DNA of 64,000 nt from SB25 sp050180705 (GTDB lineage: Bacteria > Bacteroidota > Bacteroidia > Bacteroidales > Tenuifilaceae): contig JBFXDX010000002.1 in assembly GCA_050180705.1 (NCBI GenBank), positions 1 through 64,000 on the forward strand, written 5' to 3'. Below the pieces are notes generated by a model, which was not told the DNA's origin, made no database searches, and saw only the letters and a list, made by a program, of their open reading frames with translations. Both the position numbers and the translations under genes were made by a program. This document shows, in pieces, positions 26,925 to 35,348 of this stretch (position 1 is the first letter of the stretch; the number at the start of each line of letters is the position of its first letter).

Positions 26925-26962
26925 AAAATAGTTTGTGTTCATTTTACTACACAAACTATTTT
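26925..26962 (+). terminator. Intrinsic terminator, 14-bp perfect stem
   Basis: AAAATAGTTTGTGT and ACACAAACTATTTT flank a 10-nt loop. The 3' arm ends in TTTT. It lies 22 nt after the stop of the FMN-binding gene. Confidence 0.85.
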
Positions 26963-27233
26963 AATTTTAAGAACATCTGTCCTCATGTTTATGTTATTCT
27001 TGTTTTCTCTGCAATCTATAGAATAGTTTCAATCTTTTGTTTGGCATTGATATTAGTACGCTTTATGTAGATGCGCGCAAGCAAAGAGCGTGTTGGACGA
27101 TAATGTAATTAATATATAAATAATAAAAGATTACATCTATCTTTGAGTATAAAATATAAGTTATGTTTTTTTAATAATACATCTAAATTATTATTTAAAC
27201 TGTAGCTTTTTGGGACTATATAATAACAAAAAA
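26963..27233. other. Leader of the kelch lipoprotein gene
   Basis: AT-rich spacer. It holds an exact TATCTTTG box at 27139-27146, about 88 nt before the ATG, and a degenerate ATGCGCGCAAGC fragment near 27071 that resembles family A repeats. Nothing else is seen. Confidence 0.5.
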
Positions 27234-28259
27234 ATGAAAAATTTTACTTTTAGAAATGTTTTGTTTGCAATCTTTTTAGCAAATATGGTTTTAGCATCTT
27301 GTAAAAAGGAGAATTCGACCCCTAAAGCCTTGATTGGAAACTGGGTTAATTTATATGAATGTGACTTCAATGCAAGGAGCAATGCAATTTCATTCACGGT
27401 TGGCGATGTTGCTTATGTAGGTTTGGGTTACAACGAAACTGAATATTTAACCGATTTCTGGGGGGCTAGTATAGAGACCAATGGAGATATAGCGTGGTAT
27501 CGTCTTGATAATTTCCCTGGAAGTTCTAGAACTTCCGCCGTTGCTTTTTCTGTAAATGGAAAAGGTTATGTGTGTACTGGGTATGATGGTGCAAAAATGT
27601 TGAAAGATGTATGGGAGTATAATCCATCAACGGGGAAATGGACACAGAAAAATAACTTCGGTGGAACTGCACGCTATGGTGCTGTTGCATTTACCATTGG
27701 ATATACGGCATATGTATGTACTGGCTATGATGGTGAATACCTAAATGATGTATGGGCATATAATTCGTTAACCGATACTTGGACACAAAAAAGTAACTTT
27801 AACGGAAGTGGAAGACGCGATGCTGTAGCATTTGTCATCGATGGTAAAGGATATATTTGTTGCGGTGATTGTAACGGTTATTTCGTGGGCGATTTTTCTA
27901 AATACGATCCATCAACAGATAAATGGTATGAATTGAATCCTGTTTCGGATATTTCCGATAAAAATTATTATGGCGATTATGATGGTATTGCGGGTGTTGG
28001 CAAGACCGCTTTTGCTGTTGGAAATTACGCCTATGTTGCCACAGGTGGATTTGGAACCTATGGAAATCGCGTTTGGGAATACGATGCGGTAAACGATCTT
28101 TGGGAGGAAAAAACACCGTTTGAAGGTCGTTCGCGTATGTATGCGGTTTCGTTTGTTTTGGGTAACAGCGGGTATGTTTTAACTGGGAAAGGGAATTATG
28201 GGTGTCTTGTAGATATTTGGAGATTTGATCCATCAGATGAATATGATGAATATTATTAA
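27234..28259 (+). CDS. Kelch-repeat lipoprotein
   Basis: This is a surface or periplasmic lipoprotein. The start at ATG 27234 gives a signal with lipobox LASC followed by KKENS. Five to six kelch-type repeats follow, each with a GYVCTGYDG-type strand, a double-glycine-like turn and a W about six residues after a conserved Y (for example DVWEYNPSTGKWTQK and DVWAYNSLTDTWTQK). They should build a single beta-propeller of about 340 residues. Such propellers bind protein or glycan partners. Neighbours give no functional clue. An exact promoter box lies upstream. Confidence 0.88.
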   Translation: MKNFTFRNVLFAIFLANMVLASCKKENSTPKALIGNWVNLYECDFNARSNAISFTVGDVAYVGLGYNETEYLTDFWGASIETNGDIAWYRLDNFPGSSRTSAVAFSVNGKGYVCTGYDGAKMLKDVWEYNPSTGKWTQKNNFGGTARYGAVAFTIGYTAYVCTGYDGEYLNDVWAYNSLTDTWTQKSNFNGSGRRDAVAFVIDGKGYICCGDCNGYFVGDFSKYDPSTDKWYELNPVSDISDKNYYGDYDGIAGVGKTAFAVGNYAYVATGGFGTYGNRVWEYDAVNDLWEEKTPFEGRSRMYAVSFVLGNSGYVLTGKGNYGCLVDIWRFDPSDEYDEYY

Positions 28260-28410
28260 ACATTTCTTATTCGTATACATCTTCTTTTAAGCATGGTTGT
28301 AAACGAAGTAATAGGATACGGAGCCCGATAATGCAATTAAATAGATTGACTAATTAAACTTTCTGTAGTAATAACTATTCTAAATTAAACATATTAGGTT
28401 CTTGTATAGT

Positions 28411-28418
28411 TAAATTTG
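28411..28418 (+). promoter_or_regulatory. Candidate -7 box (TAAATTTG)
   Basis: Exact TAnnTTTG match 50 nt before the GDPD start. No clear -33 TTG is seen. Confidence 0.4.
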
Positions 28419-28467
28419 CAGATACTCAATTTGACCTAATTGGTATTCACTTATCGCTGAAAAGTCA

Positions 28468-29316
28468 ATGAATGTAATAATTACCAAAAAGATTTTTAAC
28501 CTCAAGAGTATATTGACTGTATTGCTCAGTTGTCTTTTGGTCTCTCATATTAGTGCACAACCATTTATAGTTGCACATCGGGGCTTTTCTGGTATTGCGC
28601 CCGAAAATACAACAAGCTCTTTTGCCAAGGCAATAGAGATAGGTGCTGATTATATTGAGCTTGACGTAAGAACAACAAAGGATGATTCGCTTGTGGTAAT
28701 TCATGACGCATCTATTGATAGAACTTGTTCTGGTAATATAAGTGGGAAAATTGCCGAAAAATATTTTAATGAATTACAAAGTATAAAGGTTGGATATCAA
28801 TCAAAATTTGACAGTGTTTATATAAATGAAAAGATCCCAACTTTACGGGAAGTTCTCCTGTTTGCAAAGGGTAAAGTAAAAGTTTGTGTCGAAATAAAAG
28901 TACCTAATATCGAAAATGAGGTTTATAGGTTAATTCACGAGCTTGATATGATAAATGAGGTTATTATATTTTCATTTGATAAGGATAACTTAACCAAGAT
29001 TAAAGCAATTAATCCAGCGCTAAATTGTTTATACCTAACATTTAGTGCAGATACTTCAACGGTAGATTTTGTAAGGAATATTGGTGCTGAATATATTGGT
29101 GTTGGTAATGGAACTATTTTGAATCGGGAATTTATCGATTATGCAATGGCTGCTAACATTCGAGTTTGGAAATGGACAGTTGATAGCGAAGCTGAAATAC
29201 AAAATCTGTTTACACTAGGCATTCAAGGTATTATTACCAATTTCCCTGATATTGCAAAAAAGGTTTTGGGAAAAGCCAATGATTCTGTTGGCAGCCCGCA
29301 GGTCGATAACCTTTAG
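28468..29316 (+). CDS. Secreted glycerophosphodiester phosphodiesterase
   Basis: This protein cleaves glycerophosphodiesters to glycerol-3-phosphate and an alcohol, probably in the periplasm. It has a signal peptide (LTVLLSCLLVSHISAQ). The GDPD catalytic elements are intact: IVAHRGFSG (catalytic His), APENT, IELDVR and VVIHDASIDRT. Later barrel strands include VCVEIK and the C-terminal VWKWTVD and GIITNFPD, typical of the family. The 282-residue length is normal for a soluble GDPD. It is monocistronic. Confidence 0.92.
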   Translation: MNVIITKKIFNLKSILTVLLSCLLVSHISAQPFIVAHRGFSGIAPENTTSSFAKAIEIGADYIELDVRTTKDDSLVVIHDASIDRTCSGNISGKIAEKYFNELQSIKVGYQSKFDSVYINEKIPTLREVLLFAKGKVKVCVEIKVPNIENEVYRLIHELDMINEVIIFSFDKDNLTKIKAINPALNCLYLTFSADTSTVDFVRNIGAEYIGVGNGTILNREFIDYAMAANIRVWKWTVDSEAEIQNLFTLGIQGIITNFPDIAKKVLGKANDSVGSPQVDNL

Positions 29317-29403
29317 GGTAACCTTTTCATTGGATCGAACTTGAAATCTCGCAAGTGCGGACATGCTATCCATATCATTTCAACCCAAAATAAATAGATG
29401 GAT

Positions 29404-29434
29404 TTGGTGTGGCTGATAAAGTTCTGTATTTTTG
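29404..29434 (+). promoter_or_regulatory. Candidate promoter (TTG-N20-TATTTTTG) for the LrgA/LrgB operon
   Basis: TTG at 29404-29406 precedes an exact TAnnTTTG box at 29427-29434 by 20 nt. The predicted leader is about 90 nt. Confidence 0.55.
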
Positions 29435-29529
29435 CAAATTCCTGATTGTGAACATGGACTTAGTATTCGTAAACTGGATAAAAAGTTCTGCCTGATTGCA
29501 ATTCGAGTGTTAACGTAACTTTAATCTAT

Positions 29530-29907
29530 ATGGTACAAATAATACGACAATGCGCTATTATTTTTGGATGCTTGGCAGTTGGTGAGTTAGCGGTGTACTT
29601 CACGGGGGTAAAGTTACCCTCGAGTATTATTGGAATGTTGTTGCTTACTTTTCTGTTAAAGTTGGGTTGGATAAAGTTATCGTGGGTTAAGGGCATTTCT
29701 GATTTTTTGGTTGGTACGTTACCTTTCTTTTTTGTACCCGCTGGAGTTGCAGTTATGCTGTATTTCGATATGATTCTTTCGTCGTTTTGGGCAATTTTAG
29801 TTTCTTCGTTGGGGAGCACAATTATTGTTCTGGTTGTTACCGGATGGGTTCATCAGCATTTGAGGGCTAGGGGCAAAAAGATTGTTAAGGCAAAAGAAAA
29901 TAATTGA
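29530..29907 (+). CDS. CidA/LrgA-family membrane protein
   Basis: This 125-residue membrane protein has four predicted helices and the family block LPSSIIGMLLLTFLLKLGWI. CidA/LrgA proteins are holin-like; with LrgB they modulate murein hydrolase activity or export small metabolites such as pyruvate. The stop lies 6 nt before the LrgB start, so the two form an operon. The C-terminus is basic and cytoplasmic. Confidence 0.88.
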   Translation: MVQIIRQCAIIFGCLAVGELAVYFTGVKLPSSIIGMLLLTFLLKLGWIKLSWVKGISDFLVGTLPFFFVPAGVAVMLYFDMILSSFWAILVSSLGSTIIVLVVTGWVHQHLRARGKKIVKAKENN

Positions 29908-29913
29908 TTTTTT

Positions 29914-30621
29914 ATGGGTGGAATATTTCAAAACGAGCTGGTTGTTGTCGCCTTTACAATCGCAATCTACTTTCTTGCGCAGAAATTACAGACGAAAACG
30001 GGTATTGTAATACTGAATCCGATTTTGATTACCGTTGCTATCATTATAGCATTCCTTATGGTGTTTCATATCGATTACAGTGCATATCATAATGGGAGTA
30101 AGTACATCGATTTTTTTCTTAAACCGGCAGTGGTAGCATTAGGTGTTCCGCTTTATCGGCAATTGGAGAAGATTAAGAAGCAGGTGCTGAACATCATTAT
30201 TTCTCAGCTGGCTGGTTGCATAGTAGGGATTGTATCGGTTGTTCTTATTGCCAAACTAATGGGAGCTCCAAAAGAGGTTATTTACTCGTTGGCTCCTAAA
30301 TCAGTTACAACTCCCATTGCCATTGAAGTATCAAGAACAATAGGTGGCGTTGCGCCCCTCACAGCATCGGTTGTTATAGTGGTGGGTATATTTGGTGCAA
30401 TTTTCGGATATAGCATTATGAAGCTGGCAAAGGTAAAGAATCCCATTGCGCAAAGCCTTTCGATGGGAAGTGCGGCACATGCAGTAGGCACTTCCAAGTC
30501 GATGGAAATAAGCCCAAACTTTGGGGCAATGTCAAGCATTGGGTTAATTGTAAATGGAATTTTCACAGCTATTCTGTCACCATATATTCTGAAATTACTG
30601 GGAATATGGATTAAGTTTTAA
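29914..30621 (+). CDS. LrgB-family membrane protein
   Basis: This 235-residue partner of the CidA/LrgA protein is an integral membrane protein with about seven helices. It has the conserved LAPKSVTTPIAIEVSRTIGG and GSAAHAVGTSKSMEI blocks of the LrgB/CidB family. It is thought to act with LrgA in control of cell lysis or pyruvate uptake. The ATG follows the LrgA stop by 6 nt. Confidence 0.92.
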   Translation: MGGIFQNELVVVAFTIAIYFLAQKLQTKTGIVILNPILITVAIIIAFLMVFHIDYSAYHNGSKYIDFFLKPAVVALGVPLYRQLEKIKKQVLNIIISQLAGCIVGIVSVVLIAKLMGAPKEVIYSLAPKSVTTPIAIEVSRTIGGVAPLTASVVIVVGIFGAIFGYSIMKLAKVKNPIAQSLSMGSAAHAVGTSKSMEISPNFGAMSSIGLIVNGIFTAILSPYILKLLGIWIKF

Positions 30622-30747
30622 GAAGGCTATTATAGGGTTGATCCGGCAACCTGAATTAATATCACATTGGTAAGTATTGTTAGGCATAGTTTACAACTAT
30701 GCTTAATTAAATAACAGTTATCTAATCGCATTCAAAGTCCATTTTTT

Positions 30748-30824
30748 CAAAGGTTAAAATTTAATAATAAGCATTTTCGGAGTTTTGATTTGTTGGCAGT
30801 TTTAGCCAGAAAGAATATATGTGG
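30748..30824 (+). repeat. Left copy of a repeat bracketing the peptide/beta-propeller unit
   Basis: The blocks GGTTAAAAT, TAATAATAAG, GGCAGTTTTAGCCA and AAGAATATATGTGG occur in the same order as in 33141-33231, with small indels. Confidence 0.7.
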
Positions 30825-30849
30825 AAAACAAAATTTGGAAAATGTTTTT

Positions 30850-30878
30850 TTGTTTTCTTAAAAAGAATTTTACTTTTG
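30850..30878 (+). promoter_or_regulatory. Consensus promoter (TTG-N18-TACTTTTG) of the peptide gene
   Basis: TTG at 30850-30852 and an exact TAnnTTTG box at 30871-30878 are 18 nt apart. The box lies inside a 15-bp direct repeat (AAAAAGAATTTTAC and AAAAAGAATTTAAC). The leader is about 25 nt. Confidence 0.75.
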
Positions 30879-30908
30879 TTAAAAAGAATTTAACATTCTT
30901 TTGAGGTT

Positions 30909-31136
30909 ATGAAAAACTTATTAGTTCTTTTATTCACGATTATTGTGATTAGTGTTCTTTCTGTTTTTGTTAAGGTAAATGCTAAGCCTCCAGTGGATTT
31001 GCCTACATATGAAGTAATTGAAAATAGAGCTGATAGAATTGTCGAAACAGGTGATGGTGTTGGTTGTATACAACAATGCGTTACTGAGGCTTCTGGTAAT
31101 TGTGTTTATGTCTTTAGGCTTAAGGGCTCTTGTTAG
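30909..31136 (+). CDS. Short secreted Cys-containing peptide (NVEALA-like precursor candidate)
   Basis: This 75-residue protein has a signal-type hydrophobic stretch (LLVLLFTIIVISVLSVFV) and a mature part with three Cys (GCIQQC and a terminal Cys). The size, exported nature, Cys-rich end and position in front of a six-bladed beta-propeller lipoprotein recall the NVEALA peptides of Bacteroidales, although the NVEALA motif itself is not present. It has a near-consensus promoter and is followed by a hairpin that should let only part of transcription reach the next gene, as expected for a highly expressed peptide. Function unknown. Confidence 0.65.
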   Translation: MKNLLVLLFTIIVISVLSVFVKVNAKPPVDLPTYEVIENRADRIVETGDGVGCIQQCVTEASGNCVYVFRLKGSC

Positions 31137-31153
31137 TAATTCATGCTTTGTTG

Positions 31154-31197
31154 AGTATTTAAATGAATTGTTTAAGTATTCATTTAAATACTTTTTT
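31154..31197 (+). terminator. Intrinsic terminator or attenuator after the peptide gene
   Basis: A perfect 15-bp inverted repeat (AGTATTTAAATGAAT/ATTCATTTAAATACT) is followed by a TTTTTATTTT tail. It separates the peptide gene from the beta-propeller gene. Confidence 0.85.
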
Positions 31198-31261
31198 ATT
31201 TTGCTGATAATTGTTTAATTTAATATCATATAGGTTTTTATATTTTTAATTTGGAGTTAGT

Positions 31262-32416
31262 ATGTTATTTAGATTTTCAAGTGCAAGTTGTATTTTTGTA
31301 TATTTTGTATTATTATTTACTGGTTGTAAAGAAAACGAAAGTAATAATTTTCCTATTAAAATTAAAGTTGATCCATCAAGTGTTGATTCAATTTACGATT
31401 TGAGCAGTTCCATTGATACTTTTTTCTATGTTAATCTTGAAACAAGCAAGGAGTCTATTATAACTCCGGATGCATTGGTTGAGTATTCAGGAGATAAAAT
31501 TTATATGTTTGACGAAATGTGGGGGAAATCTTGGTGTTTTGACCTAAAAGGGAAATTTCTATTTTCAATGTTCGAGAAGGGACGAGGTCCTAAAGAGATG
31601 GATATGCCTTATAGTATGTATTATGATAAACAGGAGAACCAATTGCTTTTTGTAGATAGAAATAGACAATGCATTCATTTTGTGGATTCAAGTGGAATGT
31701 ATTTAAAAAAAGTTGATGTGGGTGTTTATGTTACATTTGTTTCTAGAATTGATAGCAGTTCTTTTATTATAGTTTGTGATGGATTTGTTGATGCAAATTT
31801 ATTGCTGACAAGAGATAATTTTAATACTTTGATAAGTACGGGTATACAATTGAATAATTATTCAACTTCCCTTTCTGCTGGAGCTTGTCCTTTTAGCAAT
31901 GCTCCTGATGGGTCTGTTAATTTTGCACTAGGATTGTACGATACTGTTTGCAATTTTAATTCAAAAGAATTAACCTATAGATATTATATTGATTTTGGAA
32001 AATATTCATTACCATGTGAACATAAGTGTCAAGATGCTAGATCTGTTTTTTATATATTTAAAGATAATAACAATCAATATGCTGGAGGTATTAATAAGTT
32101 TAGTGAAACCAATCGTTATATAGTTTTTAGATTTATTTATAGTTCCATTCAAAAGAGAGTATATTATTTATATGATAAATTATTTGCGAAGGGTATTGTC
32201 TTTAAGAGTATAAGTTTTCATGGGTATAAACTCTCTGGATCTTGGTTTAAATATACTAATGGTTGGTATGTGGGTGTGGTTAATTCTGTTGAAGATAATG
32301 GAGTTGGTGATTGTAATCGAATTATGTCGAATAAAGATAAACAGTTTATAGATTTATTATTGCAAAGGGATTCTAAAGAGAATCCAATTTTATTTTTTTA
32401 TAAGTTTCGTTCTTAA
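31262..32416 (+). CDS. Six-bladed beta-propeller lipoprotein (DUF5128-like)
   Basis: This 384-residue lipoprotein has the lipobox FTGC followed by KENES. The body matches the six-bladed beta-propeller type common beside NVEALA peptides in Bacteroidales. It opens with DPSSVDSIYDLSSSIDTFFYVNLET and has DKIYMFDEMWGKSWCFDLKGKF, the GRGPKEM loop and QLLFVDRNRQCIHFVDSSG. It is predicted to be surface or periplasmic and to bind a partner, possibly the upstream peptide. It is AT-rich like its neighbours. Confidence 0.82.
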   Translation: MLFRFSSASCIFVYFVLLFTGCKENESNNFPIKIKVDPSSVDSIYDLSSSIDTFFYVNLETSKESIITPDALVEYSGDKIYMFDEMWGKSWCFDLKGKFLFSMFEKGRGPKEMDMPYSMYYDKQENQLLFVDRNRQCIHFVDSSGMYLKKVDVGVYVTFVSRIDSSSFIIVCDGFVDANLLLTRDNFNTLISTGIQLNNYSTSLSAGACPFSNAPDGSVNFALGLYDTVCNFNSKELTYRYYIDFGKYSLPCEHKCQDARSVFYIFKDNNNQYAGGINKFSETNRYIVFRFIYSSIQKRVYYLYDKLFAKGIVFKSISFHGYKLSGSWFKYTNGWYVGVVNSVEDNGVGDCNRIMSNKDKQFIDLLLQRDSKENPILFFYKFRS

Positions 32417-32467
32417 TTTGTGAATGTTTAATTTGCTTATAATCAATTAGATTTTTGATTCTTTAAA

Positions 32468-33080
32468 ATGAAAAAATATATTGAACGCAATAGCCTTAGG
32501 ATAATTATTTCTTTTATAATACTTTTTTTTCTTGTATGGGCAAGTTTCAGTTTTAAACAAACCCATTCTTATTATAAGAAAAAATTAACGAATTAAATAA
32601 TATTAATGGCGAATATATTAATATAATTAACGACATATCAGTTTCTCAAGTATTAGCGTTTCAGGTTAGTGAAAGAATTCAGCAAGAGGTTATATTAGTT
32701 GATACTTCTTTGAATGAGTTGAATATAGATGATATTTATGATGAAGATTTAATTTTTTTCGATTTTGGGAAAATTCTTGTAATATTTGTTTGGTTGATAA
32801 TGCGTTTATTATTAATAAGTTGAATGGTATAAAAGTTGTCTTATTAGGTAGTTTTAATTCTTACTCGTCTTTTTTGACTTTTAAAAGAGTATATGATTTA
32901 AAGAATATTTTTATGGTTCCTTATGATTTTTCTATTTTTCCAATTGAATATAAGGAAGATAAAATGGTTTATTATTTTAGATTAGATAAAAATAAAAATG
33001 TTAAAAATATTTTTATTCCAATCAAAGGTTATCATTACTATACACAGTCCTTTTTAGATGGGCTTGAGTCTCTTCGTTAA
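32468..33080 (+). pseudogene. Frameshifted membrane-anchored CxxC (thioredoxin-like) protein
   Basis: The coding signal runs through three frames. Frame 1 (32468-32596) gives a basic N-terminus and one membrane helix (IIISFIILFFLVWASF). Frame 2 (32584-32823) continues with INELNNINGEYINIIND through DEDLIFFDFGK. Frame 3 (32769-33080) gives NSCNICLVDN (CxxC), then KVVLLGSFNSY, FMVPYDFSIFPIEY and the C-terminus. Both joins need one extra base, most simply one A in an A run (A6 near 32579 and A4 near 32770). The reconstructed protein of about 200 residues resembles membrane-anchored CxxC thioredoxin-fold proteins that accompany beta-propeller lipoproteins. Two homopolymer losses could be real decay or assembly errors. 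Confidence 0.7.
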
Positions 33081-33140
33081 ATGATGCAATTCGATTGATT
33101 AAATTGCAGTCTTCCAGTCACTTTTATGGTTCAGATTTGT

Positions 33141-33231
33141 AGAGGCTAAAATGTAATAATAAGTATGTGCAGTATTAAGATTTGACGGCGTTGCTTCTTT
33201 TAGCAGTTTTAGCCAATAAGAATATAAGTGG
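33141..33231 (+). repeat. Right copy of the repeat bracketing the peptide/beta-propeller unit
   Basis: It matches 30748-30824 in block order (GGCTAAAATG, TAATAATAAG, GCAGTTTTAGCCA, AAGAATATAAGTGG), with about 15 nt of extra sequence. Downstream, TTTTTAACGGCAGATA near 33328 resembles the tail of family A spacers. Confidence 0.7.
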
Positions 33232-33407
33232 TTTGGTGGAAGAATAATTTGAACGGGAGGTGTGTATAAATAGTTGTTTGTACGCTAGTTTGGACTTATA
33301 CACGGATGCATAATTTTATTATTTTTAACGGCAGATAGTTGTGTCGTAGACAAGTTTACGGTAGTTCAATTTATAAATACAATATACTTCATGCAAAAAA
33401 ATAAATA

Positions 33408-35300
33408 GTGAACAAAGCGGTACTAATTTTTATATTGGTTTTATTCTCATTTAGGATTTCTGGACAAAATTCTGTGAATAGCCTTGAGAGTAAAGTTGAC
33501 TTTGATAATTTTTCGGGACTACCATTAGTTGGAAAGTATGGGCAAGTTTCAGCCATAAAGTTGGTTTACGAATTGAAGACCCAAAAAATCTACTACATCA
33601 ACTCAAGGCACTTTAAGTATCACCATGAATTCTGTAACAATAGGCTGGAAAATGAAGTCGATCTCGAATACTTTAACAGAATTAACTACTCCAACGATTC
33701 AGAAAGGAAATATCTCCTTGCAAACATCAATTACTACAAATCTCTCGAAACATACGCTCTCGAAATATCTCCTGTTGATTTAATGACTCAGGACGATATC
33801 TTTTTTCTGTGGAATGTAGTTTCAAAATCAACGTTTATTGGCGATAGCTTACGCCTACTTTTGAACAGTGCACGGCTTCAAAACCTAAGTTCTCATTTTG
33901 AGAATAGGGTTCCTGTATTAAATCCTTCAGACATATACCGAAACATAAATTATCAAGCCATAAGTAGATATAAGAGTTGTGGAATCTTACATTTCATAAA
34001 CAACCTCGAATCCGAAAAGGACGAAATTAACCCAATGGACATAATTGTTCTTAACCAAACGCCATTAATCCTGCCTGGGGTTGCAGGTATAATCGTCAAC
34101 GAGTTTCAAACACCTCTTAGTCACCTTGCAATTCTAGGTCAAAACCGAAAGATCCCAATCGCCGCATATAAATCAGCCTTTCAAGATTCTGCCCTGCTGT
34201 GTTTAAATGCTAAAAAGGTCTGTATCGATGTATCTAGCGATACTTTCAAAATTAATTTGGTTAATAAAATACCAACTCCTAAGTCAAATCAGACGCAGAT
34301 TAAATTGAAATACGATCTTGAAGTCGACTCAATTATTGGCGTTGAGTATCTAGATAAAAAAGCATTTAAATATACAGGATATAAAGCCAGTAATTTCGGC
34401 ACTTTATTCAAGCTGAGTAAAAAATACAACTTCAAAGTACCAGAATGTGCATTCGTAATTCCATTCTATTTTTACAATCAACACATTCAAAATTCCATTG
34501 CTAAAGATTTAATTGACAGTTTGCTCAATGGAAAAAGCAATATTCACAATAACGACTCTGTAAAACTCATCCTAAAGAACATTCGAAATGCAATAACCTC
34601 AACTCCTATCGACTCGACTTTATCAAACTCAATAATCGATAAAATAAAAGCCGATGGCAGATATACCGTAATGAGATTTCGCTCATCCACTAATGCCGAA
34701 GATGCAAAAGGATTTTCGGGCGCCGGATTATACACCTCCAAAACAGGTATTTTGAACGACGAAAAACAGTCATTCGAAAAGGCCATTAAGAAAGTGTGGG
34801 CAAGCCTATGGTCTTTCGAAGCCTATTCCGAGAGGGAGTATTACAATATCAACCATCGCGAGGTCTATATGGGTATTCTAGTACATCGTTCCTTTCCAAA
34901 CGAAGACGTTAATGGCGTCGCCATAACCAAAAACCTATATCGCCCCGATAATTATGGCTTTGTAGTTAACGCTCAGCTTGGCAACGAAAGTGTTGTAAAG
35001 CCAGAACCTGGAGTTATTAGCGACCAATTCATTTGTTATCCCAACAATGCCAATAATATTTATACGGATAAAAATACAGTTGATATAATAGCTCAATCCA
35101 GTTTGAATGATTACAAATTGGTAATGACCGAAGCTGAAATACAAAGCTTAGCAAATCAACTAGAATTGATTAAAGAGTATTTTATTAATCATACATTCAC
35201 ATCTAAATCATATCTAGATTTTGGATTAGACGTGGAGTTTAAATTGGAAGGTAAAAATAGGGAACTCTATATAAAGCAAGTGAGATTGTATAACGATTAA
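33408..35300 (+). CDS. Secreted PEP-synthase/pyruvate phosphate dikinase-like protein
   Basis: This 630-residue protein with a GTG start and a signal peptide (LIFILVLFSFRISG) is predicted to be periplasmic. It contains a PEP-utiliser swivelling domain with the phospho-histidine loop TPLSHLAILGQ (His239), then a PPDK N-terminal ATP-grasp domain carrying RFRSSTNAEDAKGFSGAGLY (about 423-442) and the C-terminal metal-ligand-like LDFGLDVEFKL. The order, His domain before ATP-grasp, is the reverse of PEP synthase, and no PEP/pyruvate barrel is present. An ATP-dependent dikinase outside the cytoplasm would lack ATP, so either the export signal or the activity needs testing. It has somewhat higher GC than its left neighbours. 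Confidence 0.8.
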   Translation: MNKAVLIFILVLFSFRISGQNSVNSLESKVDFDNFSGLPLVGKYGQVSAIKLVYELKTQKIYYINSRHFKYHHEFCNNRLENEVDLEYFNRINYSNDSERKYLLANINYYKSLETYALEISPVDLMTQDDIFFLWNVVSKSTFIGDSLRLLLNSARLQNLSSHFENRVPVLNPSDIYRNINYQAISRYKSCGILHFINNLESEKDEINPMDIIVLNQTPLILPGVAGIIVNEFQTPLSHLAILGQNRKIPIAAYKSAFQDSALLCLNAKKVCIDVSSDTFKINLVNKIPTPKSNQTQIKLKYDLEVDSIIGVEYLDKKAFKYTGYKASNFGTLFKLSKKYNFKVPECAFVIPFYFYNQHIQNSIAKDLIDSLLNGKSNIHNNDSVKLILKNIRNAITSTPIDSTLSNSIIDKIKADGRYTVMRFRSSTNAEDAKGFSGAGLYTSKTGILNDEKQSFEKAIKKVWASLWSFEAYSEREYYNINHREVYMGILVHRSFPNEDVNGVAITKNLYRPDNYGFVVNAQLGNESVVKPEPGVISDQFICYPNNANNIYTDKNTVDIIAQSSLNDYKLVMTEAEIQSLANQLELIKEYFINHTFTSKSYLDFGLDVEFKLEGKNRELYIKQVRLYND

Positions 35301-35348
35301 GATATTCGAGAGTTACGGTTTGGTAGAGGCTATGATTTTGGATAAACA

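Noticed and set aside
31018..31218. ORF of 66 codons overlapping the Cys peptide gene
   Set aside because: It is a shifted frame over the peptide gene and its terminator hairpin, without its own promoter.
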